This document shows, piece after piece, positions 43,725 through 56,567 of a stretch of DNA of 64,000 nt. The stretch is from assembly GCA_037893225.1 (NCBI GenBank), contig JAZGUH010000197.1:62001-126000 (forward strand), read 5' to 3'. How positions within the stretch are numbered: position 1 is the first letter of the stretch; every line of letters starts with the position of its first letter. Source of the stretch: Hippasteria phrygiana. Its lineage: Eukaryota > Echinodermata > Asteroidea > Valvatida > Goniasteridae. The notes beneath the pieces were generated by a model. The model was given only the letters and a program-made list of their open reading frames with translations, searched no databases and had not been told where the DNA came from. The position numbers and the translations under genes were made by a program.

Positions 43725-43730
<6 letters not shown>
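43465..43730 (+). repeat. Five tandem 5'-end hairpins
   Basis: GGCTGTTTCG starts at 43465, 43516, 43572, 43628 and 43679. Each unit is a hairpin (GGCTGTTTCGAAA with its inverse, 3-nt loop) followed by CCTTGTTTTCGTTAAGA (CTTTG in the first) and a T run. Confidence 0.9.
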
Positions 43731-43781
<51 letters not shown>

Positions 43782-43970
43782 CTTTTTCAGACTTTTGCCC
43801 ATAGCGTTTGTACACGATTTCTTTCTACCAGGGACTTTGGCTACTTTTATGTAGCCGATTGCCTTTAAACTTAACAGACACTTAGACCAACTACTCAGGA
43901 TGCATGCCGAACTTTTACGTCATGATGGCGTCATCACGTGATTTTTTATGAATTTTTGAATTTTGAAAAT

Positions 43971-44900
43971 CGTAACATTCATTAAATTATATCTAGCGAA
44001 CAAAACAAGATATTTTCAAAATTCTTTTTCTTATAGCTTTGGTATGTCTCAAAGATATGCCCTAAATGGCGAAAATTGTGTGACGTCATGATGACGTCAT
44101 CAAAAATATGTTTTTTTTTTAACGCATGTAAGGGTCAATCCGATTACAAAAATGTATACATTGTATTTTTCTGTACCCAATTCCAAAATTTCATGATCGT
44201 GGCTCACTCAAGTAAGAAATGACAGCCATTTCAAAATTTAGACCAAATTCAATATAACACAAAGGAATTCTGGGACGGGCTGATAACCATGGCTATTATG
44301 AGCTTGCTGTTTATAAAAGGGGTTGATTTCTAGTCTTTTTTCAAGTCGCTGAATTTTTGAAGTATTAAAATCGTAACATTCTTTTCAATATATCTAGCGA
44401 ACAAAACAAGATATTTTCAAAATTATTTTTGTTACAGCTTTGGTATGTCTCAAAGATATGCCCTAAATGGCGAAAATTGTGTGACGTCATGATGACGTCA
44501 TCAACAATATTTTTTTTTTAAAACGCATGTAAGGGTCAATCTGATTACAAAAATGTATACATTGAATTTTCCTGTACCTAATTCAAAAATTTCGTGATCG
44601 TGGCTCACTCAAGTAAGAAATAGGAGCCATTTCAAAATTTAGACCAAATTCAATATAACACAAAGGAATTCTGGGAAGGGCTGATAACCATGGCTTAAAT
44701 GTGCATGCTGTTTATAAAAAGGGTTGATTTGTAGTCTTTTTTCAAGTCGCTGAATTCTTGAAGTTTTATAATCGTAACATTCTTTTCACTATATCTAGCG
44801 AACAAAACAAGATATTTTCAAAATTCTTTTTGTTATAGCTTTGGTATGTCTCAAAGATATGCCATAAAAAGCGAAAATTGTGTGACGTCATGATGACGTC
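43971..44900 (+). repeat. A subrepeat, about 400-bp period (example)
   Basis: Each copy runs CGTAACATTC, ATATCTAGCGAACAAAACAA, GATATTTTCAAAATT, GCTTTGGTATGTCTCAAAGA, TGACGTCATGATGACGTCAT, CGCATGTAAGGGTCAAT and GATCGTGGCTCACTCAAGT. Three copies at 43971, 44373 and 44773 here; repeated in later units. Confidence 0.9.
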
Positions 44901-45059
44901 ATAAAAAAATTCTTTTTTCAAGTCGATAGAATATTGCCCATAGCATTTGTAAATGTTTACTTTCTTACCGGCCACATTGGCTACTTTTAAACTTGGCAGA
45001 CACTTACCCCAACTGCTCACAATGTGTGCCGAACTTTTACGTCCTGATGACGTCATCAC

Positions 45060-46030
45060 ATGTCACGTGACGTCATCTTAAAGGGGCATTTTTCGAAGCC
45101 ATATATCTACAAAAGTACAAGTCCGATTCAGTTGGAACGTAAGGTATGCCACCTGGTGTTATAGATGAAAATTGACATGACGTTATGATCAAGTCATAAC
45201 ATGTCACGTGGTGTCATCTTAAAGGGGCACTCGCTAGATTATTGCCTATAGCATTTGTACACGTTTTCTTTCTTACCGGCACTTTGGGTACTTTTAAACT
45301 TGGCAGACACTTAGACTAACTGCTCACAATGTGTGCCGAACTTTTACCTCTTGATGACGTCATGACATGCCACGTGACGTCATCTTAAAGGGGCAGTTTT
45401 TGAAGCCATATATCTACAAAAGTACAAATTCGATTAAGTTGAAAAGTAATATCTAGGTAGCCCAGTAGGTTTATAGCTGAAAATTGACATGACATTATCA
45501 TAATTGATGTCATCACATGTCACGTGACGTCATCTTAAAGGGGCAGTTTTTGAAGCCATATATAAACAAAATTACAAGTTCGATTAAGTTGAAAAGTAAT
45601 ATCTAGGTAGCCCAGTAGGTTTATAGCTGAAAATTGACATGACATTATCATGATGTCATCACATGTCACGTGACGTCATCTTAAAGGGGCAGTTTTTGAA
45701 GCCATATCTACAAAAGTACAAGCTCGATTAAGTTGAAATGTAATATCTAAGTAGGCCAGCAGGTTTATAGATGAAAATTGACATGACGTTATGATGACTT
45801 CATCACATGTCACCTGACGTCATCTTAAAGGGGCAGTTTTTGAAGCCACATATAAACAAAAGTACAAGTTCGATTAAGTTGAAATGTAATATCCAGGCAG
45901 ATCTGCAGGTTCATAGATGAAAATTGACATGACATTATGATGACTTCATCACATGTCACGTGACGTCATCTTAAAGGGGCAGTTTTTGAAGCCATCTATC
46001 TACAAAAGTACAAGTTCGATTAAGTTGAAA
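45060..46030 (+). repeat. B subrepeat, about 146-bp period (example)
   Basis: Each copy has CACGTGACGTCATCTTAAAG, GGGCAGTTTTTGAAGCCATA, TACAAAAGTACAAGTTCGAT, TAATATCTAGGTAGCCCAGT and AAAATTGACATGACATTATG. Copies start near 45077, 45221, 45384, 45533, 45682, 45825 and 45969. Copy number differs between units. Confidence 0.9.
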
Positions 46031-46346
46031 CGTGGTATCTAACATGAATTTTAAACAATTTTTGATAATTCTTGTCATATATTTTTAGGTCATACACACT
46101 TAAATATAAATGTGAAAAATGTGTGACGTCTGATGACGTAATCATGGTCATCAACTCCTTGTATGCTCACATTTCCAAAACGATTATGAATAAGCCTACG
46201 TGATTGCATGACCTGTCGTAGACGACCATGAATGTAAAACGAGATTTTTTGATCCACCATTGAAATCTCAAAAATTAAGAATCAAACTACCAAAAACCCC
46301 CCAAACGAAACAGCCCTGTGTTTGTCCACAAACACCAAAGCTCTAG

Positions 46347-49029
46347 TTTTTTTTTCTTTTTTTTTTTTTTTTTTTTTTTTTCTTCTTTTTCAGACTTTTG
46401 CCCATAGCATTTGTACACGTTTTCTTTCTGCCAGGCACTTTGGCTACTTTTATGCAGCCGATTGCTTTGAAACTTAACAGACACTTAGACCAACTGCTCA
46501 GGATGCATGCCGATCTTTTACGTCATGATGACGTCATCACGTGATTTTTTATGAATTTTTGAATTTTGAAAATCGTAACATTCATTAAATTATATCTAGC
46601 GAACAAAACAAGATATTTTCAAAATTCTTTTTCTTATAGCTTTGGTATGTCTCAAAGATATGCCCTAAATTGCGAAAATTGTGTGACGTCATGATGACGT
46701 CATCAAAAATGTGTTTTTTTGTTAACGCATGTAAGGGTCAATCCGATTACAAAAATGTATACATTGAATTTTCCTGTACCTAATTCCAAAATTTCATGAT
46801 CGTGGCTCACTCAAGTATGAAATAGGAGCCATTTCAAAATTTAGACCAAATTCAATATAACACAAAGGAATTCTGGGAAGGGCTGATAACCATGGGTATT
46901 TTGTGCTTGCTGTTTATAAAAGGGGTTGATTTCTAGTCTTTTTTCAAGTCGCTAAATTTTTGAAGTATTAAAATCGTAACATTCTTTTCAATATATCTAG
47001 CGAACAAAACAAGATATTTTCAAAATTATTTTTGTTACAGCTTTGGTATGTCTCAAAGATATGCCATAAAAAGCGAAAATTGTGTGACGTCATGATGACG
47101 TCATCAACAAATTTTTTTTTTTAAACGCATGTAAGGGTCAATCCGATTACAAAAATGTATTCGTTGAATTTTCCTGTACCTAATTCCAAAATTTGATGAT
47201 CGTGGCTCACTCAAGTATGAAATAGGAGCCATTTCAAAATTTAGACCAAATTCAATATAACACAAAGGAATTCTGGGAAGGGCTGATAACCATGGGTATT
47301 TTGTGCTTGCTGTTTATAAAAGGGGTTGATTTCTAGTCTTTTTTCAAGTCGCTAAATTTTTGAAGTTTTAGAATCGTAACAGTCTTTTCAATATATCTAG
47401 CGAACAAAACAAGATATTTTCAAAATTCTTTTTGTTATAGGTTTGGTATGTCTCAAAGATATGCCATAAAAAGCGCAAATTGTGTGACGTCATGATGACG
47501 TCATAAAAAAAATTCTTTTTTCAAGTCGCTAGAATATTGCACATAGCATTTGTAAACGTTTTCTTTCTTACCGGCCACTTTGGCTACTTTTAAACTTGGC
47601 AGACACTTACCCCAACTGCTCACAATGTGTGCCGAACTTTTACGTCCTGATGACGTCATCACATGTCACGTGACGTCATCTTAAAGGGGCATTTTTCGAA
47701 GCCATATATCTACAAAAGTACAAGTCCGATTCAGTTGGAACGTAAGGTATGCCACCTGGTGTTATAGATGAAAATTGACATGACGTTATGATCAAGTCAT
47801 AACATGTCACGTGGTGTCATCTTAAAGGGGCACTCGCTAGATTATTGCCTATAGCATTTGTACACGTTTTCTTTCTTACCGGCACTTTGGGTACTTTTAA
47901 ACTTGGCAGACACTTAGACTAACTGCTCACAATGTGTGCCGAACTTTTACCTCTTGATGACGTCATGACATGCCACGTGACGTCATCTTAAAGGGGCAGT
48001 TTTTGAAGCCATATATCTACAAAAGTACAAATTCGATTAAGTTGAAAAGTAATATCTAGGTAGCCCAGTAGGTTTATAGCTGAAAATTGACATGACATTA
48101 TCATAATTGATGTCATCACATGTCACGTGACGTCATCTTAAAGGGGCAGTTTTTGAAGCCATATGTCTACAAAAGCACAAGTCCGATTAAGTTCAAAAGT
48201 AATATCTAGGTAGCCCAGTAGGTTTATAGATAAAAATTGAATTGACGTTATGATGACGTCATCACATGTCACGTGACGTCATCTTAAAGGGGCACTTTTT
48301 GAAGCCATATATAAACAAAATTACAAGTTCGATTAAGTTGAAAAGTAATATCTAGGTAGCCCAGTAGGTTTATAGCTGAAAATTGACATGACGTTATGAT
48401 GACTTCATCACATGTCACCTGACGTCATCTTAAAGGGGCAGTTTTTGAAGCCATATATAAACAAAAGTACAAGTCCGATTAAGTTCAAAAGTAATATCTA
48501 GGTAGCCCAGTAGGTATTTTAAATTAAAAAAATTATGATGTCATGATTACGTCATCACTTGTTTCGTGTCATTATCTTAAAGGGGCATTTTTCGAAGCCA
48601 TAAATCTACAAAAGTACAAGTCCGATTTATTTGAAATGTAATATATAGTCGGGTAGGCAAGCAGGTTCATAGATAAAAATTGACGTGACGTTATGATGAC
48701 GTCATCACATGTCACGTGACGTTATCTTAAAGGGGCAGTTTTTAAAGCCATACATTGTATATCTACAAAAGTACAAGTTTGATTATTTTAAATGTAATAT
48801 CTAGGTAGGTCAGCAAGTTTACAGATGTAAATTTACATTACGTTATGATGACGTCATCACAAGTGACTATTACAAACAACCTAAATTATTTTCAAAGTCT
48901 AAAATAGAAAACTGGCAGGAGCGCGATTGTTTGACGAAGTTTAATTATTGTATTCCCATTTCACATCCAAACTAAAAAAAAAAAAAAACGAAACAGCCCT
49001 GTGTTTGTCCACAAACACCGTCCGTCTAG
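46347..49029 (+). mobile_element. Rolling-circle-like unit 2
   Basis: Begins directly in a T tract without the 5' hairpin. A and B subrepeats as in unit 1. The 3' end CGAAACAGCC (48989) is followed by the hairpin, spacer CGTCCGT and CTAG. A SINE-like word AACTGGCAGGAGCGCGAT lies near 48910. Confidence 0.72.
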
Positions 49030-51865
49030 TTTTCTTTTTTTTTTTTTTTTTTTTTCTTTTTCAGACTTTTTGCCCATAGCGTTTGTACACGATTTCTTTC
49101 TGCCAGGGACTTTGGCTAGTTTTATGCAGCCGATTGCCTTTAAACTTAACAGACACTTAGACCAACTGCTCAGAATGTATGCCGAACTTTTACGTCATGA
49201 TGACGTCATCACGTGATTTTTTATGAATTTTTGAATTTTGAAAATCGTAACATTCATTAAATTATATCTAGCGAACAAAACAAGATATTTTCAAAATTCT
49301 TTTTCTTATAGCTTTGGTATGTCTCAAAGATATGCCCTAAAAAGCGAAAACTGTGTGACGTCATGATGACGTCATCAAAAATGCTTTTTTTTTTTAACGC
49401 ATGTAAGGGTCAATCTGATTACAAAAATGTATATATTGAATTTTGCTGTACCCAATTCCAAAATTTCATGATCGTGGCTCACTCAAGTAAGAAATGACAG
49501 CCATTTCAAAATTTAGACCAAATTCAATATAACACAAAGGAATTCTGGGACGGGCTGATAACCATGGCTATTATGAGCTTGCTGTTTATAAAAGGGGTTG
49601 ATTTCTAGTCTTTTTTCAAGTCGCTGAATTTTTGAAGTATTAAAATCGTAACATTCTTTTCAATATATCTAGCGAACAAAACAAGATATTTTCAAAATTC
49701 TTTTTGTTATAGCTTTGGTATGTCTCAAAGATATGCCCTAAAAGGCGAAAATTGTGTGACGTCATGATGACGTCATCAAAAATATATATATTTTTTTAAC
49801 GCATGTAAGGGTCAATCCGATTACAAAAATGTATACATTGTATTTTTCTGTACCCAATTCCAAAATTTCATGATCGTGGCTCACTCAAGTAAGAAATGAC
49901 AGCCATTTCAAAATTTAGACCAAATTCAATATAACACAAAGGAATTCTGGGACGGGCTGATAACCATGGCTATTATGAGCTTGCTGTTTATAAAAGGGTT
50001 GATTTCTAGTCTTTTTTCAAGTCGCTGAATTTCTAAATTGTTTAAATCGTAACATTCTTTTCAATATATCTAGCGAACAAAACAAGATATTTTCAAAATT
50101 CTTTTTGTTATAGCTTTGGTATGTTTCAAAGATATGCCCTAAAAAGCGAAAATTGTGTGACGTCATGATGACGTCATAAAAAAAATCTTTTTTCAAGTCG
50201 ATAGAATATTGCCCATAGCATTTGTAAACGTTTACTTTCTTACCGGCCACATTGGCTACTTTTAAACTTGGCAGACACTTACCCCAACTGCTCACAATGT
50301 GTGCCGAACTTTTACGTCCTGATGACGTCATCACATGTCACGTGACGTCATCTTAAAGGGGCATTTTTCGAAGCCATATATCTACAAAAGTACAAGTCCG
50401 ATTCAGTTGGAACGTAAGGTATGCCACCTGGTGTTATAGATGAAAATTGACATGACGTTATGATCAAGTCATAACATGTCACGTGGTGTCATCTTAAAGG
50501 GGCACTCGCTAGATTATTGCCTATAGCATTTGTACACGTTTTCTTTCTTACCGGCACTTTGGGTACTTTTAAACTTGACAGACACTTAGACTAACTGCTC
50601 ACAATGTGTGCCGAACTTTTACCTCTTGATGACGTCATCACATGCCACGTGACGTCATCTTAAAGGGGCAGTTTTTGAAGCCATATATCTACAAAAGTAC
50701 AAATTCGATTAAGTTGAAAAGTAATATCTAGGTAGCCCAGTAGGTTTATAGCTGAAAATTGACATGACATTATCATAATTGATGTCATCACATGTCACGT
50801 GACGTCATCTTAAAGGGGCAGTTTTTGAAGCCATATGTCTACAAAAGCACAAGTCCGATTAAGTTTAAAAGTAATATCTAGGTAGCCTAGTAGGTTTATA
50901 GATAAAAATTGAATTGACGTTATGATGACGTCATCACATGTCACGTGACGTCATCTTAAAGGGGCAGTTTTTGAAGCCATATATAAACAAAATTACAAGT
51001 TCGATTAAGTTGAAAAGTAATATCTAGGTAGCCCAGTAGGTTTATAGCTGAAAATTGACATGACATTATCATGATGTCATCACATGTCACGTGATGTCAT
51101 CTTAAAGGGGCAGTTTTTGAAGCCATATCTACAAAAGTACAAGCTCGATTAAGTTGAAATGTAATATCTAAGTAGGCCAGCAGGTTTATAGATGAAAATT
51201 GACATGATGTTATGATGACTTCATCACATGTCACCTGACGTCATCTTAAAGGGGCAGTTTTTGAAGCCACTTATAAACAAAAGTACAAGTTCGATTAAGT
51301 TGAAATGTAATATCTAGGTACGTCTGCAAGTTTATAGATGAAAATTGACATGACATTATGATGATGTCATCACATGTCACGTGACGTCATCTTAAAGGTG
51401 GATTCTTCGAAGCCATATATCGACAGAATTACAAGTCCAATGAAATTGAAACGTGATATGTAGGTATGCTAGCAGGCGTTATTGACAAAAATTACATGAC
51501 GTCATGATGACATCATTATACGATTTTCTAGTAATTTTTAAGTTTTTAAACCCCAAAGCCATATCTCATCAAACCTACATGCTAATTTCAAAAAACAATT
51601 TGTAATACATTTGTTAGGTGATATGTACTTACATATGAATGTGCAAAATGTGTGACATCACAATGACATCATCATGGTCACAAACTGCAAGTATGCTCAC
51701 ATTTCCAAAACAATTATGATTAAGGATACGTAATTGCTTGAATGTAAAACAAGATTTTGTTTCATCTACCATTGATATCTCATCAAGAATTAGAATCATA
51801 CTCCCACAAAAAAAACAAAAACACCCGAAACAGCCCTGTGTTTGTACACAAACACCAGTTTCTAG
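49030..51865 (+). mobile_element. Rolling-circle-like unit 3
   Basis: T tract start, three A and many B subrepeats, then a distinct 3' part (51400-51800). 3' end CGAAACAGCC at 51826-51835, hairpin with TA instead of CC in the loop (GTGTTTGTACACAAACAC), spacer CAGTTT, CTAG (51862-51865). Confidence 0.72.
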
Positions 51866-51924
51866 TTTCTTTTTTTTTGGCTGTTTCGAAAGTTTTTCGA
51901 AACAGCCCTTGTTTTCGTTAAGAT

Positions 51925-51956
<32 letters not shown>

Positions 51957-53934
51957 TTTTTTTTCTTTTTCAGACTTTTTGCCCATAGACTTTGTACACG
52001 TTTTCGTTCTGCCAGGCACTTTGGCTACTTTTATGCAGCCGATTGCCTTTAAACTTAACAGACACTTAGACCAACTGCTCAGGATGCATGCCGATCTTTT
52101 ACGTCATGGTGACGTCATCACGTGATTTTTTATGAATTTTAGAATTTTGAAAATCGTAACATTCATTAAATTATATCTAGCGAACAAAACAAGATATTTT
52201 CAAAATTCTTTTTCTTATAGCTTTGGTATGTCTCAAAGATATGCCTTAAAAAGCGAAAATTGTGTGACGTCATGATGACGTCATCAAAAATGCTTTTTTT
52301 TTTTTACGCATGTAAGGGTCAATCTGATTACAAAAATGTATATATTGAATTTTGCTGTACCCAATTCCAAAATTTCATGATTGTGGCTCACTCAAGTAAG
52401 AAATGACAGCCATTTCAAAATTTAGACCAAATTCAATATAACACAAAGGAATTCTGGGACGGGCTGATAACCATGGCTATTATGAGCTTGCTGTTTATAA
52501 AAGGGGTTGATTTCTAGTCTTTTTTCAAGTCGCTGAATTTTTGAAGTTTTAAAATCGTAACATTCTTTTCAATATATCTAGCGAACAAAACAAGATATTT
52601 TCAAAATTATTTTTGTTACAGCTTTGGTATGTCTCAAAGATATGCCCTAAATGGCGAAAATTGTGTGACGTCATGATGACGTCATCAACAATATTTCTTT
52701 TTTAAAACGCATGTAAGGGTCAATCTGATTACAAAAATGTATACATTGTATTTTTCTGTACCCAATTCCAAAATTTCATGATCGTGGCTCACTCAAGTGT
52801 GAAATAGGAGCCATTTCAAAATTTAGACCAAATTCAATATAACACAAAGGAATTCTGGGAAGGGCTGATAACCATGGGTATTATGTGCTTGCTGTTTATA
52901 AAACGGGTTGATTTCTAGTCTTTTTTCAAGTCGCTAAATTTTTGAAGTTTTAGAATCGTAACATTCTTTTCAATATATCTAGCGAACAAAACAAGATATT
53001 TTCAAAATTCTTTTTGTTATAGCTTTGGTATGTCTCAAAGATATGCCCTAAAAAGCGCAAATTGTGTGACGTCATGATGACGTCATGAAAAAAATTCTTT
53101 TTTCAAGTCGCTAGAATATTGCACATAGCATTTGTAAACGTTTTCTTTCTTACCGGCCACTTTGGCTACTTTTAAACTTTTCAGACACTTACACCAACTG
53201 CTCACAATGTGTGCCGAACTTTTACGTCATGATGACGTCATCACATGTCACGTGACGTCATCTTAAAGCGGCATTTTTCGAAGCCATATATCTACAAAAG
53301 TACAAGTCCGATTAAGTTGGAACGTAATATCTAGGTATGCCACCGGGTGTTATAGATGAACATTGACATGACGTTATGATCAAGTCATAACATGTCACGT
53401 GGTGTCATCTTAAAGGGGCACTCGCTAGATTATTGCCCATTGCATTTGTAAACGTTTTCTTTCTTACCGGCCAGTTTGGCTACTTTTAAACTTAGCAGAC
53501 ACTTACCCCAACTGCTCAGAATGTGTGCCTAACTTTTACGTCATGATGACGTCATTACATGTCACGTGACGTCATCTTAAAGGGGCATTTTTCGAAGCCA
53601 TATATCTACAAATGTACAAGTCCGATTCAGTTGAAACACACTATTTAGGTATGCCACCCGGTGTCATAGATGAAAATTGACATGACGTTATGATGAAGTC
53701 ATTACATGTTATGTGATGTCATCTTAAAGGGGCATTCCCTAGGCTATTTCCCATAGCATTTGTACACGATTCCTTTTTTAAACCAATCCTTCACACATCC
53801 AATAACATCTTCATCCCTCCGTCATTGTTAACAAACAAACAAACAACTTTAAATATTGCATACACATTTGACATCCAAACTAACAATAAAAAAATTAGAA
53901 ACAGCCCTGTGTTTGTCCACAAACACTTGCCTCT

Positions 53935-53936
<2 letters not shown>
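51866..53936 (+). mobile_element. Rolling-circle-like unit 4 (shortest)
   Basis: Has one 5' hairpin (GGCTGTTTCG at 51879). It has fewer B subrepeats and a 3' part not shared with the others (AAACAAACAAACAAC near 53830). 3' end AGAAACAGCC, hairpin, TTGCCT, CTAG (53933-53936). Confidence 0.72.
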
Positions 53937-53965
<29 letters not shown>

Positions 53966-56477
53966 CTTTTTCAGACTTTTTGCCCATAGACTTTGTACAC
54001 GTTTTCGTTCTGCCAGGCACTTTGGCTACTTTTATGCAGCCGATTGCCTTTAAACTTAACAGACACTTAGACCAACTGCTCAGGATGCATGCCGATCTTT
54101 TACGTCATGGTGACGTCATCACGTGATTTTTTATGAATTTTTGAATTTTGAAAATCGTAACATTCATTAAATTATATCTAGCGAACAAAACAAGATATTT
54201 TAAAAATTCTTTTTCTTATAGCTTTGGTATGTCTCAAAGATATGCCTTAAAAAGCGAAAATTGTGTGACGTCATGATGACGTCATCAAAAATGCTTTTTT
54301 TTTTTAACGCATGTAAGGGTCAATCTGATTACAAAAATGTATATATTGAATTTTGCTGTACCCAATTCCAAAATTTCATGATCGTGGCTCACTCAAGTAA
54401 GAAATAACAGCCATTTCAAAATTTAGACCAAATTCAATATAACACAAAGGAATTCTGGGACGGGCTGATAACCATGGCTATTATGAGCTTGCTGTTTATA
54501 AAAGGGGTTGATTTCTAGTCTTTTTTCAAGTCGCTGAATTTTTGAAGTATTAAAATCGTAACATTCTTTTCAATATATCTAGCGAACAAAACAAGATATT
54601 TTCAAAATTCTTTTTGTTATAGCTTTGGTATGTCTCAAAGATATGCCCTAAAAGGCGAAAATTGTGTGACGTCATGATGACGTCATCAAAAATATGTGTT
54701 TTTTTTAACGCATGTAAGGGTCAATCCGATTACAAAAATGTATACATTGTATTTTTCTGTACCCAATTCCAAAATTTCATGATCGTGGCTCACTCAAGTA
54801 AGAAATGGCAGCCATTTCAAAATTTAGACCAAATTCAATATAACACAAAGGAATTCTGGGACGGGCTGATAACCATGGCTATTATGAGCTTGCTGTTTAT
54901 AAAAGGGGTTGATTTCTAGTCTTTTTTCAAGTCGCTGAATTTTTGAAGTATTAAAATCGTAACATTCTTTTCAATATATCTAGCGAACAAAACAAGATAT
55001 TTTCAAAATTATTTTTGTTATAGCTTTGGTATGTTTCAAAGATATGCCCTAAAAGGCGAAAATTGTGTGACGTCATGATGACGTCATAAAAAAATTCTTT
55101 TTTCAAGTCGATAGAATATTGCCCATAGCATTTGTAAACGTTTACTTTCTTACCGGCCACATTGGCTACTTTTAAACTTGGCAGACACTTACCCCAACTG
55201 CTCACAATGTGTGCCGAACCTTTACGTCATGATGACGTCATCACATGTCACGTGACGTCATCTTAAAGGGGCATTTTTCGAAGCCATATATCTACAAAAG
55301 TACAAGTCCGATTAAGTTGGAACGTAATATCTAGGTATGCCACCGGGTGTTATAGATGAACATTGACATGACGTTATGATCAAGTCATAACATGTCACGT
55401 GGTGTCATCTTAAAGGGGCACTCGCTAGATTATTGCCCTTAGCATTTGTAAACGTTTTCTTTCTTACTGGCCACTTTGGCTACTTTTAAACTTGGCAGAC
55501 ACTTACCCCAACTGCTCACAACGTGTGGCGAACTTTTACGTCATGATGATGTCATCACATGTCACGTGACGCCATCTTAAAGGGGCATTTTTTCGAAGCC
55601 ATATATCTACAAAAGTACAAGTCCGATTAAGTTGAAACGTAATATCTAGGTATGCCACCGGGTGTTATAGATGGAAATTGACATGACGTTATGATGACGT
55701 CATCACATGTTACGTGACGTCATCTTAAAGGGGCAGTTTTTGAAGCCATATATATTAAGAAGTACATGTCCGATTAAGTTGAAAAGTAATATCTAGGTAG
55801 CCCAATAGGTTTATAGATCAAAATTGACATGACATTATTATGATGTCATCACATGTCACATGACGTCATCTTAAAGGTGCAGTTTTTGAAGCCATATATA
55901 AACAAAAGTACAAGTCCGATTAAGTTCAAAAGTAATATCTAGGTAGCCCAGTAGGTATTTTAAATAACAAAATTATTGATGTCATGATTACGTCATCACT
56001 CGTTTCGTGTCATTATCTTAAAGGGGCATTTTTCTCAAAGCCATATATCTTCAAAAGTACAGGTCCGATTTATTTGAAATGTAATATATAGTCGGGTAGG
56101 CAAGCAGGTTTATAGATGAAAATTGACGTGACGTTATGATGACGTCATCACATGTCACGTCACGTTATCTTAAAGGGGCAGTTTTTAAAGCCATACATTG
56201 TATATCTACAAAAGTACAAGTTCGATTATTTTAAATGTAATATCTAGGTAGGTCAGCAAGTTTACAGATGAAAATGTACATTACGTTATGATGACGTCAT
56301 CACAAGTGACTATTACAAACAACTTTAATTATTTTCAAAGTCTAACAAAGAAAACTGGCAGCAGCGCGATTGTTTGACAAACTTAAATTATTGTATTCTC
56401 ATTTCACATCCAAAAAATAAAAAAACAAAAACGAAACAGCCCTGTGTTTGTCCACAAACACCTCCCATTGGCTCTAG
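53937..56477 (+). mobile_element. Rolling-circle-like unit 5
   Basis: Starts in a T tract without the 5' hairpin. 2541 bp; 3' end CGAAACAGCC, hairpin, spacer CTCCCATTGGCT, CTAG (56474-56477). Near-identical to unit 7 over its whole length. Confidence 0.75.
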
Positions 56478-56525
56478 TTGGCTGTTTCGGAAGTTTTCCG
56501 AAACAGCCCTTGTTTTCGTTAAGAT

Positions 56526-56567
<42 letters not shown>

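Larger units (their letters stand above)
43465..46346 (+). mobile_element. Rolling-circle-like unit 1 (array left border)
   Basis: Starts with five tandem 5' hairpin units, then a long T tract, TTTTTCAGACTTTTGCCCAT, three A subrepeats (about 400 bp apart at 43971, 44373, 44773), about seven B subrepeats (143-163 bp), and the 3' end CGAAACAGCC, hairpin GTGTTTGTCCACAAACAC, CAAAGCT, CTAG (46343-46346). Left flank GTTT, right flank TTTT. Confidence 0.75.
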
